Shown: positions 1-9,055, counted from the first letter of the stretch. The stretch is DNA of 64,000 bases from Streptomyces sp. MspMP-M5 (GCF_000373585.1 NZ_KB891918.1:154124-218123), one strand, 5' to 3'. Translations and numbers: made by a program. The notes: generated from the sequence alone by a model not told the origin.

Positions 1-32
1 CCACCACCCCCGAACAGAACGAAGGACCTCCC

Positions 33-986
33 ATGAGCAGCAACTCCCGCCTCCGCTCCCTCGGCGACCGCGAGGTCGGCCCCGGCCGCCCCGTCTACAT
101 CACCGGCGAGATCGGCATCAACCACAACGGCGACCTGGAGAACGCCTTCGCGCTGATCGACGCCGCCGCCGACGCCGGCTGCGACGCCGTCAAGTTCCAG
201 AAGCGGACCCCGGAGATCTGCACCCCGCGCGACCAGTGGGACGTCGAACGCGACACCCCCTGGGGCCGGATGACCTACATCGACTACCGCCACCGCGTGG
301 AGTTCGGCGAGGACGGCTACCGCGCCATCGACGAGTACTGCACGAAGCGCGGCATCGCGTGGTTCGCCTCCCCCTGGGACGTGGAGTCCGTCGCCTTCCT
401 GGAGAAGTTCGACGTGCCCTGCTACAAGGTCGCCTCCGCCTCGCTCACCGACGACGAACTGCTGCGCGCCCTGCGCGCCACCGGCCGCGCCGTCGTCCTG
501 TCGACCGGCATGTCCACCCCGAAGCAGATCCGGCACGCCGTCGAGGTCCTGGGCAGCGACAACATCGTCCTCTGCCACGCCACCAGCACCTACCCGGCCA
601 AGGCGGAGGAGCTCAACCTCCGCATGATCCACACCCTCCAGGCCGAGTACCCCAACGTCCCGATCGGCTACAGCGGCCACGAGACCGGCCTGCAGACCAC
701 CCTCGCCGCGGTCGCCCTCGGCGCCGCCTTCGTCGAGCGCCACATCACCCTCGACCGCGCCATGTGGGGCTCCGACCAGGCCGCCTCCGTCGAGCCGCAG
801 GGCCTGACCCGGCTGGTCCGCGACATCCGCACCATCGAGGAGTCCCTCGGCGACGGCGTCAAGAAGGTCTACGAGAGCGAGCTCGGCCCGATGAAGAAGC
901 TGCGCCGGGTCGCCGGCGTGGTCGCCGAGGCCGAGGCGGAAGCCGCACCGGGTGCGGACGCCGACCGCGAGCCGGCCACCGTCTGA
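33..986 (+). CDS. neuB: N-acetylneuraminate/Kdn synthase family protein (NeuB-like)
   Basis: Predicted to condense phosphoenolpyruvate with a hexose-type acceptor to make a nonulosonic acid (sialic acid or Kdn) for a surface polymer. The 317-residue protein shows the NeuB barrel motifs: GEIGINHNGD near residue 25, STGMST near 155, GYSGHE near 211, and ERHITLDRAMWGSDQ near 237, which carries metal and substrate ligands. It stops shortly after the barrel with an Ala/Glu-rich tail, so the C-terminal antifreeze-like SAF domain of classical NeuB (about 346 residues) is absent. An AAGGAC ribosome site precedes the ATG. The next gene is a polysialyltransferase-like protein, which supports a polymer-making role; S. 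coelicolor makes a Kdn-containing teichulosonic acid (recalled). Exact substrate is not decided by sequence. Confidence 0.85.
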   Translation: MSSNSRLRSLGDREVGPGRPVYITGEIGINHNGDLENAFALIDAAADAGCDAVKFQKRTPEICTPRDQWDVERDTPWGRMTYIDYRHRVEFGEDGYRAIDEYCTKRGIAWFASPWDVESVAFLEKFDVPCYKVASASLTDDELLRALRATGRAVVLSTGMSTPKQIRHAVEVLGSDNIVLCHATSTYPAKAEELNLRMIHTLQAEYPNVPIGYSGHETGLQTTLAAVALGAAFVERHITLDRAMWGSDQAASVEPQGLTRLVRDIRTIEESLGDGVKKVYESELGPMKKLRRVAGVVAEAEAEAAPGADADREPATV

Positions 987-1014
987 CCGACCCCCGCCGA
1001 CAGGAGTTCGCCAC

Positions 1015-2229
1015 GTGGACTCACCCGAAGGGACCCGCGCCGCAGGCGGAGCGGTCCCACCCGAGGAGACGGCGGGGACTCCCGCCCGCCGTCTCCTCGG
1101 CATCCCCCGGCAGCGCAACCGGACCGAACCCACCGGTGACGACATGACCCCCGCCCCCGTGGACACCGGCACCCTCGCCTTCGTCGAGAGCCCGGTCCAG
1201 CTGCTGAACGTCCTCGAATGGGCGCACACCGCGGCCCGCACCGGCGAGCCCGCCGCCCTCACCGTCGCCGTGCTCGCCCCGCACGACCCGATGACCCGCG
1301 GCCAGCTGCGCCGGATGGCCGAACTCGCCCGCGACGAGGGCCACACCGTGCGCTGGGAGGAGGCCCGCGGCGGTACCACCGCGCCGCTGCGCACCGTCGG
1401 CGGCCTCGTCCCGCTGCTCCGCCGGGCCCACCGGATCGTCCTCGGCGACCCGTTCTCCCGCTACGTGCAGCTGCTGCTGGGGCTGGCCCGCGCCCGCGAT
1501 CTGGTGGTGGTCGACGACGGCACCGCCACCATGGAGTTCATCGGCCAACTCGCCCGCGGGGAACGGCTGGTGCGCTGGCACCGGCACGGCGCCGGACGCG
1601 GCCCCCGCGACCTGCTCTTCGCGCCGTTCGCCGGTGCCGCCCGCCGCCGCCTCACCCCCGGCCCCGACGGCGCCCGGCGCCGCCGCACCGTCGCCCTCTT
1701 CAGCTCCATGCCGGTCGAGGTGCCCGACGGGATGGCCGTCACCGCCAACGACTTCGCCTGGACCCGCGGCCGGTTCGGCCCGCCGCGGCTGACCCGCACC
1801 GCCGACATCGTCGGCACCTCGCTCGTCGAGACCGGCGTCGTCGACACCGACCGCTATCTCGCCGCGGTCGACCGGCTGGCCCGGACCCACGGCGCCACCC
1901 GCTACTTCGCGCACCGCCGGGAGCGCGCCGGCAAGCTCCACCGGCTCGCCACCGAGACCGGACTGGAGGTGGTCCGGCCCGACCTCCCCCTCGAACTGAT
2001 CGCCCGCCGCGGCCCGGTGGGCCGGCTGATCCTCAGCTTCCCCTCCACCGTGGTGCACACCCTGCCACTGGCCCTCCAGGGCACCGGAGTCCAGGTCGCG
2101 GTCTGCGACATCGACCCCGCCTGGCTCACCGCACACGCCTCCCCGCGCGCCCAGGGCTTCCTCGACGGCGTCACCGGCACCGCGCCGGATGTACGGCGAC
2201 TGTCCGAGGCAGATTCCGACCGAACCTGA
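1015..2229 (+). CDS. Polysialyltransferase-like glycosyltransferase
   Basis: Likely transfers or polymerises the sugar acid made by the upstream NeuB-like enzyme. After a variable N-terminus the protein has FVESPVQLLNVLEW, resembling the start of the GT52/POLYST sialyltransferase fold, then VVVDDGTATMEF and a C-terminal SFPSTVVHTLPLAL segment where these families place a conserved Ser/Pro-Ser-Thr motif. No signal peptide or membrane segment is obvious, so it is probably cytoplasmic. I chose the GTG at 1015 because AGGAG lies 8 nt upstream. The ATG at 1144 (GACGACATG) is an alternative that removes about 43 poorly conserved residues. The gap to neuB is 28 nt, so the two are probably cotranscribed. 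Confidence 0.65.
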   Translation: MDSPEGTRAAGGAVPPEETAGTPARRLLGIPRQRNRTEPTGDDMTPAPVDTGTLAFVESPVQLLNVLEWAHTAARTGEPAALTVAVLAPHDPMTRGQLRRMAELARDEGHTVRWEEARGGTTAPLRTVGGLVPLLRRAHRIVLGDPFSRYVQLLLGLARARDLVVVDDGTATMEFIGQLARGERLVRWHRHGAGRGPRDLLFAPFAGAARRRLTPGPDGARRRRTVALFSSMPVEVPDGMAVTANDFAWTRGRFGPPRLTRTADIVGTSLVETGVVDTDRYLAAVDRLARTHGATRYFAHRRERAGKLHRLATETGLEVVRPDLPLELIARRGPVGRLILSFPSTVVHTLPLALQGTGVQVAVCDIDPAWLTAHASPRAQGFLDGVTGTAPDVRRLSEADSDRT

Positions 2230-2391
2230 CAGCGAGCGACGAAGCCCTGACGAAGCCTTGATAAAAACTTCGTCCATACCCGTACCAAAAACCGTCCATG
2301 CACCCAGCTGCCTAAAATTTCTTCCCCTGAGGGGCTGAACTTTTGTTGATCGAGGGCCAGTTACCCCGTTCCGGCCCGTAACCTTCAACGG

Positions 2392-3618
2392 GTGAACCAA
2401 CTGATGTCCCGCGCCGTCGAAGCCCCGCACGCCCCCGCACTGCCCGGCACGCTCTCCGAGGTACTGCGCGCCGAACTCATCGCGTTCCGCCGCGACTTGC
2501 ACATGCACCCCGAGCTCGGCAACCAGGAGTTCCGGACCACCGCGGCGATCAAGGACCGCCTGGAGCAGGCCGGGCTGCGCCCCCGCGTCCTCGCCACCGG
2601 CACCGGCCTCGTATGCGACATCGGTTCGGACGGCGGCACCGCGGACGGCACGACCGGAGGGCGGCTGGCCTTCCGCGCGGACATCGACGCCCTCCCCATC
2701 CCCGACACCAAGACCGTCGACTACGCCTCCACGGTCCCCGGCCGCGCCCACGCCTGCGGCCACGACGTGCACACCACCGTCGTGCTCGGCACCGGTCTGG
2801 TCCTCGCCGAGCTGGCCCGGGAGGGCCGGCTGCCCCGCCCGGTGCGGCTGCTCTTCCAGCCCGCCGAGGAGCTCCTGCCCGGCGGCGCCGCCGAGGCCGT
2901 CGCCTGCGGGGTGCTGGACGGCGTCGGGCGGATCCTCGCGGTGCACTGCGACCCGCGGGTGGACGCCGGCCGGATCGGCCTGCGCACCGGCGCGATCACC
3001 TCCGCCTGCGACCGGCTGGAGATCACCCTCGAAGGGCCCGGCGGCCACACCGCCCGCCCGCACCTGACCACCGACATGGTCACCGCCGCCGCCCGGGTCG
3101 CCGTCGACGTCCCGGCGCTGCTCGGCCGCCGCGTCGACGCCCGGGCCGGCCTCGCCGTCACCTGGGGCCGCCTGGAGACCGGCCACGCCTGCAACGTCAT
3201 CCCGCAGCGCGCCGTGCTCGCCGGCACCGTCCGCTGCCTGGACATCGCCGCCTGGCGGCAGGCGCCCGACCTCGTCCACGCCGCGATCGACGAGGTCGCC
3301 ACCCTGTACGGCGCCAAGTCCCAGATCGACTACGTCCGCGGCATCCCGCCGGTCGTCAACGAACCGGGCAGCGCCCAGCTGCTGCACGACGCGATGGCCG
3401 CCCGGCGCGGCGCCGAGGCCGTCGAGGACACCCCGCAGTCCCTCGGCGGCGAGGACTTCTCCTGGTACCTCGAACACGTCCCGGGCGCCATGGCCCGCCT
3501 CGGCGTCCGCCCGCCCGGCGAGCTGAGCAGCCTCGACCTGCACCGCGGCGACTTCGACGTCGACGAGTACGCGATCACCGCGGGGGTGGAGCTGTTCACC
3601 GCGGCGGCGCTGCTCTGA
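2392..3618 (+). CDS. M20 family amidohydrolase (M20D)
   Basis: Metal-dependent hydrolase of the aminoacylase/IAA-amino-acid hydrolase type, expected to cleave an N-acyl or amide bond in the cytoplasm; the substrate is unknown. The 408 residues are full length for the family. Visible motifs are RRDLHMHPELGNQEF near residue 35, RADIDALPI near 94, ACGHDVHTT with the metal-binding Cys/His pair near 120, QPAEE with the general base Glu near 157, and GGEDFSWYL near 357. The GTG start sits 7 nt after TAACCT, so the transcript may be leaderless; an ATG at 2404 is the alternative. It is an unlinked unit between the polysaccharide and nucleoside genes and ends in a hairpin. Confidence 0.85.
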   Translation: MNQLMSRAVEAPHAPALPGTLSEVLRAELIAFRRDLHMHPELGNQEFRTTAAIKDRLEQAGLRPRVLATGTGLVCDIGSDGGTADGTTGGRLAFRADIDALPIPDTKTVDYASTVPGRAHACGHDVHTTVVLGTGLVLAELAREGRLPRPVRLLFQPAEELLPGGAAEAVACGVLDGVGRILAVHCDPRVDAGRIGLRTGAITSACDRLEITLEGPGGHTARPHLTTDMVTAAARVAVDVPALLGRRVDARAGLAVTWGRLETGHACNVIPQRAVLAGTVRCLDIAAWRQAPDLVHAAIDEVATLYGAKSQIDYVRGIPPVVNEPGSAQLLHDAMAARRGAEAVEDTPQSLGGEDFSWYLEHVPGAMARLGVRPPGELSSLDLHRGDFDVDEYAITAGVELFTAAALL

Positions 3619-3668
3619 GCCCCTAGGGCGGCGGCGACCGCAAAGATCGCGCCACACCCCGCCACCCC

Positions 3669-3695
3669 GGGCGGCCGGCCACTGGTCGGCCGCCC
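3669..3695 (+). terminator. Hairpin terminator after the M20 amidohydrolase
   Basis: Nine-base arms GGGCGGCCG and CGGCCGCCC are separated by 9 nt, about 50 nt after the amidohydrolase stop. There is no T-tract, as is usual in Streptomyces. Confidence 0.6.
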
Positions 3696-3766
3696 GCCGT
3701 GTTTCCGGCCGGTGCCCTGAGAGACGAATCGATAACGGCGACGCCATGGAGGGTTTTGCGCCAGGT

Positions 3767-3778
3767 CTACGCGCGTTA
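3767..3778. promoter_or_regulatory. Putative nucleoside-regulon operator (copy 1, upstream of Bmp lipoprotein)
   Basis: CTACGCGCGTTA matches the palindrome CTACGCGCGTAG, found perfect upstream of add, deoC and the purine nucleoside phosphorylase gene, at 10 of 12 positions. It lies 54 nt before the start of the nucleoside transporter lipoprotein gene. Confidence 0.6.
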
Positions 3779-3831
3779 ATCTCCCGACAAGCCAGCGCCA
3801 CTGGGGGCGCTTACAGCGAAGGGAAGGCCCC

Positions 3832-4869
3832 GTGCGTCGGGTCATCAGGGTTGTCGCCGCGGCCACCGCCACCGCGTGTCTCGCGCTCACCGCCACCGCC
3901 TGCGGCCAGAGTTTCGCCGAGGCCAACCGCGCGAAACACGCGGGCGTCGGGCTGGCCTTCGACATCGGCGGGCGGGACGATCACTCGTTCAACGAGGCTG
4001 CCGCCCGCGGTACGGAGAACGCCCGGCAGCAGCTGGGCGTCCAGGTCAAGATGCTCACCGCGAAGAACGGCGAGACCGAGGCGGACCGCGAGCAGCGGCT
4101 GACCTCCTTCGCCGAGGCCGGCTACAACCCGGTGATCGGGGTCGGCTTCGCCTACAGCCAGTCCGTGCAGAACGTCGCCAAGGACTTCCCGGACACCAAC
4201 TTCGGCGTCGTCGACGCGGTGCCGACCGGCAAGAACGTCGACGCCATGGTCTTCGCCGAGCACGAGGGGTCCTACCTGGCCGGCGTCGCCGCCGCGCTCA
4301 AGAGCAGGACGCACCGGGTCGGCTTCATCGGCGGCGTGAACAACGCGCTGATCCAGAAGTTCCAGGCCGGCTTCGAACAGGGCGTGCACGACACCGACCC
4401 CAGGGCCAAGGTCGTCTCGCAGTACCTGTACCCGAACAACGACAAGGGCTTCAACGACCCGGCCGCCGCCAAGGCCAAGGCCCAGGGCATGCTCGACAGC
4501 GGCATCGACGTGATCTACTCGGCCGCCGGGCAGTCCGGCGCCGGCTCGATCGAGGCGATCAGCAAGGTCAAGGGCGCCTGGGGGATCGGCGTGGACTCCG
4601 ACCAGTACCGCCAGCCGGGCCTGGCCCGCTACAAGAACCACATCCTGACCTCCGTGGTGAAGAACGTGGACGTGGCGGTCTTCGACCTCATCAAGAGCTA
4701 CCAGCAGCACCGGCCGCTGACCGGTGTCCACACCTACGACCTGAAGCACGGCGGCGTCTCGCTCGCCACCTCCGGCGGCTTCATCAAGGACATCCAGCCG
4801 CAGATCGACGCGGCCCGGAAGAAGATCATCGAGGGGCAGGTGAAGGTCAGGGAGACGCCGAAGTCGTAG
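3832..4869 (+). CDS. Bmp/PnrA family nucleoside-binding lipoprotein
   Basis: Extracellular substrate-binding lipoprotein of the ABC transporter encoded just downstream. The family (PnrA, BmpA) binds purine and pyrimidine nucleosides. The 345-residue protein starts with a lipoprotein signal, Arg residues, a hydrophobic stretch and TATACGQ with the lipidated Cys near residue 24, followed by the Bmp core (FDIGGRDDHSFNEAA, GFAYSQSV, HEGSYLAGVAAAL, GVDSDQYRQPG). AGGGAAGG precedes the GTG start. Its promoter carries a copy of the shared palindrome, pointing to induction by nucleosides. From memory, S. coelicolor has two Bmp genes here; only one is present in this window. Confidence 0.9.
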   Translation: MRRVIRVVAAATATACLALTATACGQSFAEANRAKHAGVGLAFDIGGRDDHSFNEAAARGTENARQQLGVQVKMLTAKNGETEADREQRLTSFAEAGYNPVIGVGFAYSQSVQNVAKDFPDTNFGVVDAVPTGKNVDAMVFAEHEGSYLAGVAAALKSRTHRVGFIGGVNNALIQKFQAGFEQGVHDTDPRAKVVSQYLYPNNDKGFNDPAAAKAKAQGMLDSGIDVIYSAAGQSGAGSIEAISKVKGAWGIGVDSDQYRQPGLARYKNHILTSVVKNVDVAVFDLIKSYQQHRPLTGVHTYDLKHGGVSLATSGGFIKDIQPQIDAARKKIIEGQVKVRETPKS

Positions 4870-4877
4870 CCCCTCCG

Positions 4878-4897
4878 GGGGCGCGCCCGGGCGCCCC
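4878..4897 (+). terminator. Hairpin between binding protein and ABC ATPase
   Basis: Seven-base arms GGGGCGC and GCGCCCC with a 6-nt loop lie 9 nt after the lipoprotein stop. It could be a partial terminator or mRNA stabiliser that keeps the binding protein more abundant than the transporter (inference). Confidence 0.4.
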
Positions 4898-4995
4898 GCG
4901 GGGCCGCCGCCGGCCCCTCGTCCCCCTCCACGCTCCGTCCCCGCGGCCGCCCACTTCTTCCGCTTCCGCTCCTTCGTCCCTGAGGGGAGTGCGCC

Positions 4996-6600
4996 ATCAA
5001 CGCAGCGCCCACCAGCAGCAGCCCGCCCGGTCCGGTCGCCCCTGCTGTAGAACTCCGGGGAATCACCAAAAGGTTCCCCGGCGTCGTGGCCAACCACGAC
5101 ATCCACCTCACCGTCCGCCGCGGTACCGTCCACGCCCTCTGCGGCGAGAACGGCGCCGGCAAGTCGACCCTGATGAAGATCCTCTACGGCATGCAGAAGC
5201 CGGACGAGGGCACCATCGCGCTCGACGGCGAACAGGTCACCCTGCACTCCCCGGGCGACGCCATCGCCCGCGGCATCGGCATGGTGCACCAGCACTTCAT
5301 GCTCGCCGACAACCTCACCGTCCTGGAGAACACCGTCCTCGGCGCGGAGAAGCTGCACGGCATCGGCGGCGCCGCCCGCGCACGGATACGCGAGCTGTCC
5401 GACGCCTACGGCCTCAACATCCGCCCGGAGGTGCTCGTCGAGGACCTCGGCGTCGCCGACCGGCAGCGGGTGGAGATCCTCAAGGTCCTCTACCGCGGCG
5501 CCCGGACGCTGATCCTCGACGAGCCGACCGCGGTCCTCGTCCCGCAGGAGGTCGACGCGCTCTTCGACAACCTGCGGGAGCTGAAGTCCGAGGGCCTGAC
5601 CGTCATCTTCATCTCGCACAAGCTGGGCGAGGTGCTCTCGGTCGCCGACGACATCACCGTCATCCGGCGCGGCACCACGGTCGCCTCCGTCGAACCGGCC
5701 GCGACCACCCCCAAGCAGCTCGCCGAGCTGATGGTCGGCAGCGAACTGCCGTCGCCGGAGACCCGGGAGTCGACCGTCACCGACGAGGAGATGCTCGCCG
5801 TCCGCGACCTGCGGCTGTCGGCCACCGATTCCGACGGCGTGGTCCGCACGGTGCTGGACGGCATCTCGTTCACCATCCGCAAGGGCGAGGTGCTGGGCGT
5901 CGCCGGCGTCGAGGGCAACGGGCAGGCCGAACTGGTCGAGGCCGTCATGGGCACCCGCACGCCCGACGGCGGCACCGTCACCCTCGACGGCAAGGACCTC
6001 TCGCGGTCCTCCACCCGCGCCCGGCGCGAGGGCGGCATCGGCTACGTCCCCGAGGACCGCCACCGGCACGGCCTGCTGCTGGACGCCCCGCTGTGGGAGA
6101 ACCGCATCCTCGGCCACGTCACCGAGCGCCCCAACAGCAAGGGCCGGCTCCTCGACCTGGCCGGCGCCCGCAAGGACACCGAGCGGATCGTCGCCGAGTA
6201 CGACGTCCGCACCCCCGGCATCGAGGTCACCGCGGCCTCGCTCTCCGGCGGCAACCAGCAGAAGCTGATCGTCGGCCGCGAGATGAGCCACCACCCCAAG
6301 CTGCTGATCGCCGCCCACCCCACCCGCGGGGTCGACGTCGGCGCCCAGGCGCAGATCTGGGAGCAGATCCGCGCCGCGCGCCGGGAGGGCCTGGCGGTCC
6401 TGCTGATCTCTGCCGACCTGGACGAGCTGATCGGGCTGTCCGACACCCTGCGGGTGATGTACCGGGGCCGACTGGTCGCCGACGCCGACCCCGCCGTGAT
6501 CACCCCGGAGGAGTTGGGCTCCGCCATGACCGGTGCCGCCAGCGGCCACCTCAGCGCGTCGGACGACACCGCCGTCGCCCAGGGGGGTGACGAGAAGTGA
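4996..6600 (+). CDS. Nucleoside ABC transporter ATP-binding protein, probable ATC start
   Basis: Double-NBD ATPase (RbsA/BmpA-system type) powering nucleoside uptake with the two following permeases. NBD1 has GENGAGKSTLMK (Walker A), LGVADRQRVEILK (signature) and LILDEPTAVL (Walker B). NBD2 has the degenerate Walker A GVEGNGQAELVE, intact LSGGNQQKLIVGRE, and LIAAHPTRGVDV where the catalytic Glu is His, as is common for the second half in this family. No ATG, GTG or TTG is in frame before 5086, and starting there would delete the first strand and A-loop (ELRGITKRFPGV). An ATC codon at 4996 sits 6 nt after GAGGGGAG, and an in-frame TGA at 4981 rules out anything earlier, so I take ATC as the start (534 residues). 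Its stop overlaps the next gene. Confidence 0.88.
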   Translation: MNAAPTSSSPPGPVAPAVELRGITKRFPGVVANHDIHLTVRRGTVHALCGENGAGKSTLMKILYGMQKPDEGTIALDGEQVTLHSPGDAIARGIGMVHQHFMLADNLTVLENTVLGAEKLHGIGGAARARIRELSDAYGLNIRPEVLVEDLGVADRQRVEILKVLYRGARTLILDEPTAVLVPQEVDALFDNLRELKSEGLTVIFISHKLGEVLSVADDITVIRRGTTVASVEPAATTPKQLAELMVGSELPSPETRESTVTDEEMLAVRDLRLSATDSDGVVRTVLDGISFTIRKGEVLGVAGVEGNGQAELVEAVMGTRTPDGGTVTLDGKDLSRSSTRARREGGIGYVPEDRHRHGLLLDAPLWENRILGHVTERPNSKGRLLDLAGARKDTERIVAEYDVRTPGIEVTAASLSGGNQQKLIVGREMSHHPKLLIAAHPTRGVDVGAQAQIWEQIRAARREGLAVLLISADLDELIGLSDTLRVMYRGRLVADADPAVITPEELGSAMTGAASGHLSASDDTAVAQGGDEK

Positions 6601-7775
6601 GCACGTCCACCACCACGCCGACGGCCCGGAAGAACCCGGCCGTCGACGCCCTCGCGCGCAGCGCCGCCCGCGACAAGGTCCTGCTGGCCCTGGCCGCGCC
6701 GGTGCTGGCGATCGTCGCCGCGATAGTGATCAGCTCGCTGGTCTTCCTGGCGTCCGGCGAGAACCCGTTCCGGGCCTACGGGATCATGGCCGACTACGGC
6801 CACTACAGCGACAGCCAGGTCTGGATCGTCAACAAGGCGGTGCCGTACTACCTTTCGGCGCTCGCGGTGGCCATCGGCTTCCGGATGAACCTGTTCAACA
6901 TCGGTGTGGACGGGCAGTACCGGCTGGCCGCCTTCGCCGCGGCCGCGGTCGGCGGCGCCGTCGCGCTGCCCGGCGCCCTCCAGATCATCCTGCTGATCGC
7001 CATCGCGATGCTGGTGGGCGCGATCTGGTCCGCCGTCGCGGGTCTGCTGAAGACCACCCGCGGGGTCAGCGAGGTGATCACCACGATCATGCTGAACTCC
7101 ATCGCGGCCTCCGTCATCGGCTACTTCCTCCAGGACGGGCGGCTCGCCGTCAAGGACGGCAACCTCCTGCACACCACGTTCCTGCCGGAGTCCGCCCACT
7201 TCTTCTCCTTCCCGACCCACCCCAAGCCGGTCGAGGGCTTCGTGGTGGTCGCGGTGATCGCCGGTGCCCTGTACTGGTTCCTGATCAACCGCACCCGCTT
7301 CGGCTTCGACCTGCGGGCGGTGGGCGCCTCCGAGCCGGCCGCCGAGGCCAGCGGCGTCAGCGTCAAGCGGATGGTCGTCATCAGCATGCTGCTGTCCGGC
7401 GCCGCCGCCGGCCTGGTCGGCATGCCGACCCTGCTCGGCGAGTCCTTCCAGTACGGCACGGACTTCCCGGCCGGCATCGGCTTCACCGGCATCGCCATCG
7501 CCCTCCTCGGCCGCAACCACCCGGTCGGCATGGCCTTCGGCGCACTGCTGTGGGCGTTCCTCGACCGCACCGGCTCCCGGCTGGAGTTCGAGGGCTACGC
7601 CCAGGAGATCGTCGGCGTCATCCAGGGCGTGATCGTGCTCTGCGTGGTCATCGCCTACGAGGTCGTCCGCCGCTACGGGCTGCGCCTGCAGCAGCGCAAG
7701 GTCGGCGAGGAGCTGGCCGTACTGGCCCGCACGACGAACTCTGACCAGAGCGACAAGCCGGAGGTGTCGGCGTGA
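6597..7775 (+). CDS. Nucleoside ABC transporter permease 1
   Basis: Integral membrane permease of the BPD_transp_2 (branched-chain/ribose/nucleoside) family. The 392 residues have about nine or ten hydrophobic segments starting at VLLALAAPVLAIVAAIVISS. The family hallmark FRMNLFNIGVDGQYRLAAFAA lies near residue 95, and GVSEVITTIMLN near 156 is the cytoplasmic loop that contacts the ATPase. The start overlaps the ATPase stop by 4 nt (GTGA) and its own stop overlaps the next permease the same way, so translation of all three is probably coupled. Confidence 0.9.
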   Translation: MSTSTTTPTARKNPAVDALARSAARDKVLLALAAPVLAIVAAIVISSLVFLASGENPFRAYGIMADYGHYSDSQVWIVNKAVPYYLSALAVAIGFRMNLFNIGVDGQYRLAAFAAAAVGGAVALPGALQIILLIAIAMLVGAIWSAVAGLLKTTRGVSEVITTIMLNSIAASVIGYFLQDGRLAVKDGNLLHTTFLPESAHFFSFPTHPKPVEGFVVVAVIAGALYWFLINRTRFGFDLRAVGASEPAAEASGVSVKRMVVISMLLSGAAAGLVGMPTLLGESFQYGTDFPAGIGFTGIAIALLGRNHPVGMAFGALLWAFLDRTGSRLEFEGYAQEIVGVIQGVIVLCVVIAYEVVRRYGLRLQQRKVGEELAVLARTTNSDQSDKPEVSA

Positions 7776-9055
7776 GTACGGAACTCAAGTCCGCGACCAA
7801 GCTCGCGGCCCCCGGCACGGGCGGCGGCAAACGGAAGCTGACCTACCCCTGGATCCTGCTGATCGTCGCCGGCGCGCTGGTCGCGGTCTCCGTCCTGCGG
7901 GCTGTCACCGGCGCCCAGGACCTCACCTCCGCCGGCCAGTTCGGGGCCGCGCTGAGCGCCGCCGTACCGATCGGGCTGGCCGGTCTGGGCGGTCTCTGGG
8001 CCGAGCGGGCCGGCGTGATCAACATCGGCCTCGAAGGCATGATGATGCTCGGCTCGTTCGCGGCCGGCTGGGTGGGCTGGCAGCACGGCCCCTGGCTGGC
8101 GGCCGCGGCCGGCATCGTCGGCGGCGCGCTCGGCGGCCTGGTGCACGCCGTCGCCACCGTCACCTTCGGCGTCGACCACATCGTCTCCGGCGTCGCGATC
8201 AACATCCTGGCGCTGGGCGCCACCCAGTACCTGGCCACCCTCGTGTTCGGACAGGAGGGCAGCGCCGCGATGCTGGCCGGCGGCAACGACAAGCAGTCCC
8301 CGCCGATGTCCGACATCCCGACCTTCACCGTCCCCGGCCTCGCGGACTGGCTGAACGGCATCGAGGGCCACCACTGGTTCCTGGTCTCCGACCTCGCCGG
8401 GGTGCTCGGCGCCGCCGTCACCGGCGTCCCCTGGCTGACCCTGGTGACCGTCGGCCTCTTCGCCGGCACCTTCTTCCTGCTCTGGCGCTCGTCGTTCGGT
8501 CTGCGACTGCGGTCCTGCGGCGAGGCCCCGCTCTCCGCCGAGACCCTGGGCGTCAACGTCTACGCGTACAAGTACGCGGCGGTCCTGGTCTCCGGCGCGC
8601 TGGCCGGCCTGGGCGGCGCCTTCCTGGCGATCAGCGTGCACTTCTACCAGGACGGCCAGACCGGCGGCCGCGGCTACATCGGCCTGGCCACGATGATCTT
8701 CGGCAACTGGCGGCCGGGCGGCGTCGCCCTCGGCGCCGGCCTGTTCGGCTTCATGGACGCCATGCAGCTGCGCAGCGGCGGCCCCACGGTGCACGCCCTG
8801 CTGCTCGGCCTGGCCGCGCTGCTCGCCGGGCTGGCACTGGTGCGGCTGCGGGCCGCCAAGCGGGCCCAGGCCGCGGTCGCCGCGGTGGCCGCCGTCGTCC
8901 TGGTCGTCTGGTACGCCCTCTCCGACAGCGTCCCGCTGGAACTCGTCGAGGCCAGCCCGTACATCGCTACGCTGCTGGTCCTGGCGCTCTTCTCGCAGCG
9001 CCTGCGGTCCCCGAAGGCGATCGGCAAGCCGTACCGCCGCGGCCAGGGGCACTGA
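7772..9055 (+). CDS. Nucleoside ABC transporter permease 2
   Basis: Second permease of the transporter, partner of the preceding gene. The 427 residues contain GVINIGLEGMMMLGSFAAGW near residue 88, the conserved permease motif, and GVDHIVSGVAINILALG near 134, the ATPase-docking loop. About ten membrane segments are apparent, plus an extra C-terminal pair after residue 350. It overlaps the upstream permease by GTGA and is followed after 40 nt by cdd, so uptake and deamination are probably coexpressed. Confidence 0.9.
   Translation: MSTELKSATKLAAPGTGGGKRKLTYPWILLIVAGALVAVSVLRAVTGAQDLTSAGQFGAALSAAVPIGLAGLGGLWAERAGVINIGLEGMMMLGSFAAGWVGWQHGPWLAAAAGIVGGALGGLVHAVATVTFGVDHIVSGVAINILALGATQYLATLVFGQEGSAAMLAGGNDKQSPPMSDIPTFTVPGLADWLNGIEGHHWFLVSDLAGVLGAAVTGVPWLTLVTVGLFAGTFFLLWRSSFGLRLRSCGEAPLSAETLGVNVYAYKYAAVLVSGALAGLGGAFLAISVHFYQDGQTGGRGYIGLATMIFGNWRPGGVALGAGLFGFMDAMQLRSGGPTVHALLLGLAALLAGLALVRLRAAKRAQAAVAAVAAVVLVVWYALSDSVPLELVEASPYIATLLVLALFSQRLRSPKAIGKPYRRGQGH

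Noticed and set aside
1021-3801. A 926-codon open frame on the minus strand across the polysialyltransferase-like and amidohydrolase genes
   Set aside because: It is antisense to two genes with clear family motifs, its product is Gly/Arg/Ala/Val low-complexity typical of third-position GC shadows, and it has no recognisable domain.
3811-6549. A 912-codon minus-strand frame over the lipoprotein and ABC ATPase genes
   Set aside because: Shadow of the real coding strand; repetitive acidic/His-rich translation without motifs.
8566-8584. TACGCG-containing sequences inside permease and other coding regions as extra regulon operators
   Set aside because: They lie within codons (for example for Tyr-Ala), lack the full CTACGCGCGTAG palindrome and are not near starts.
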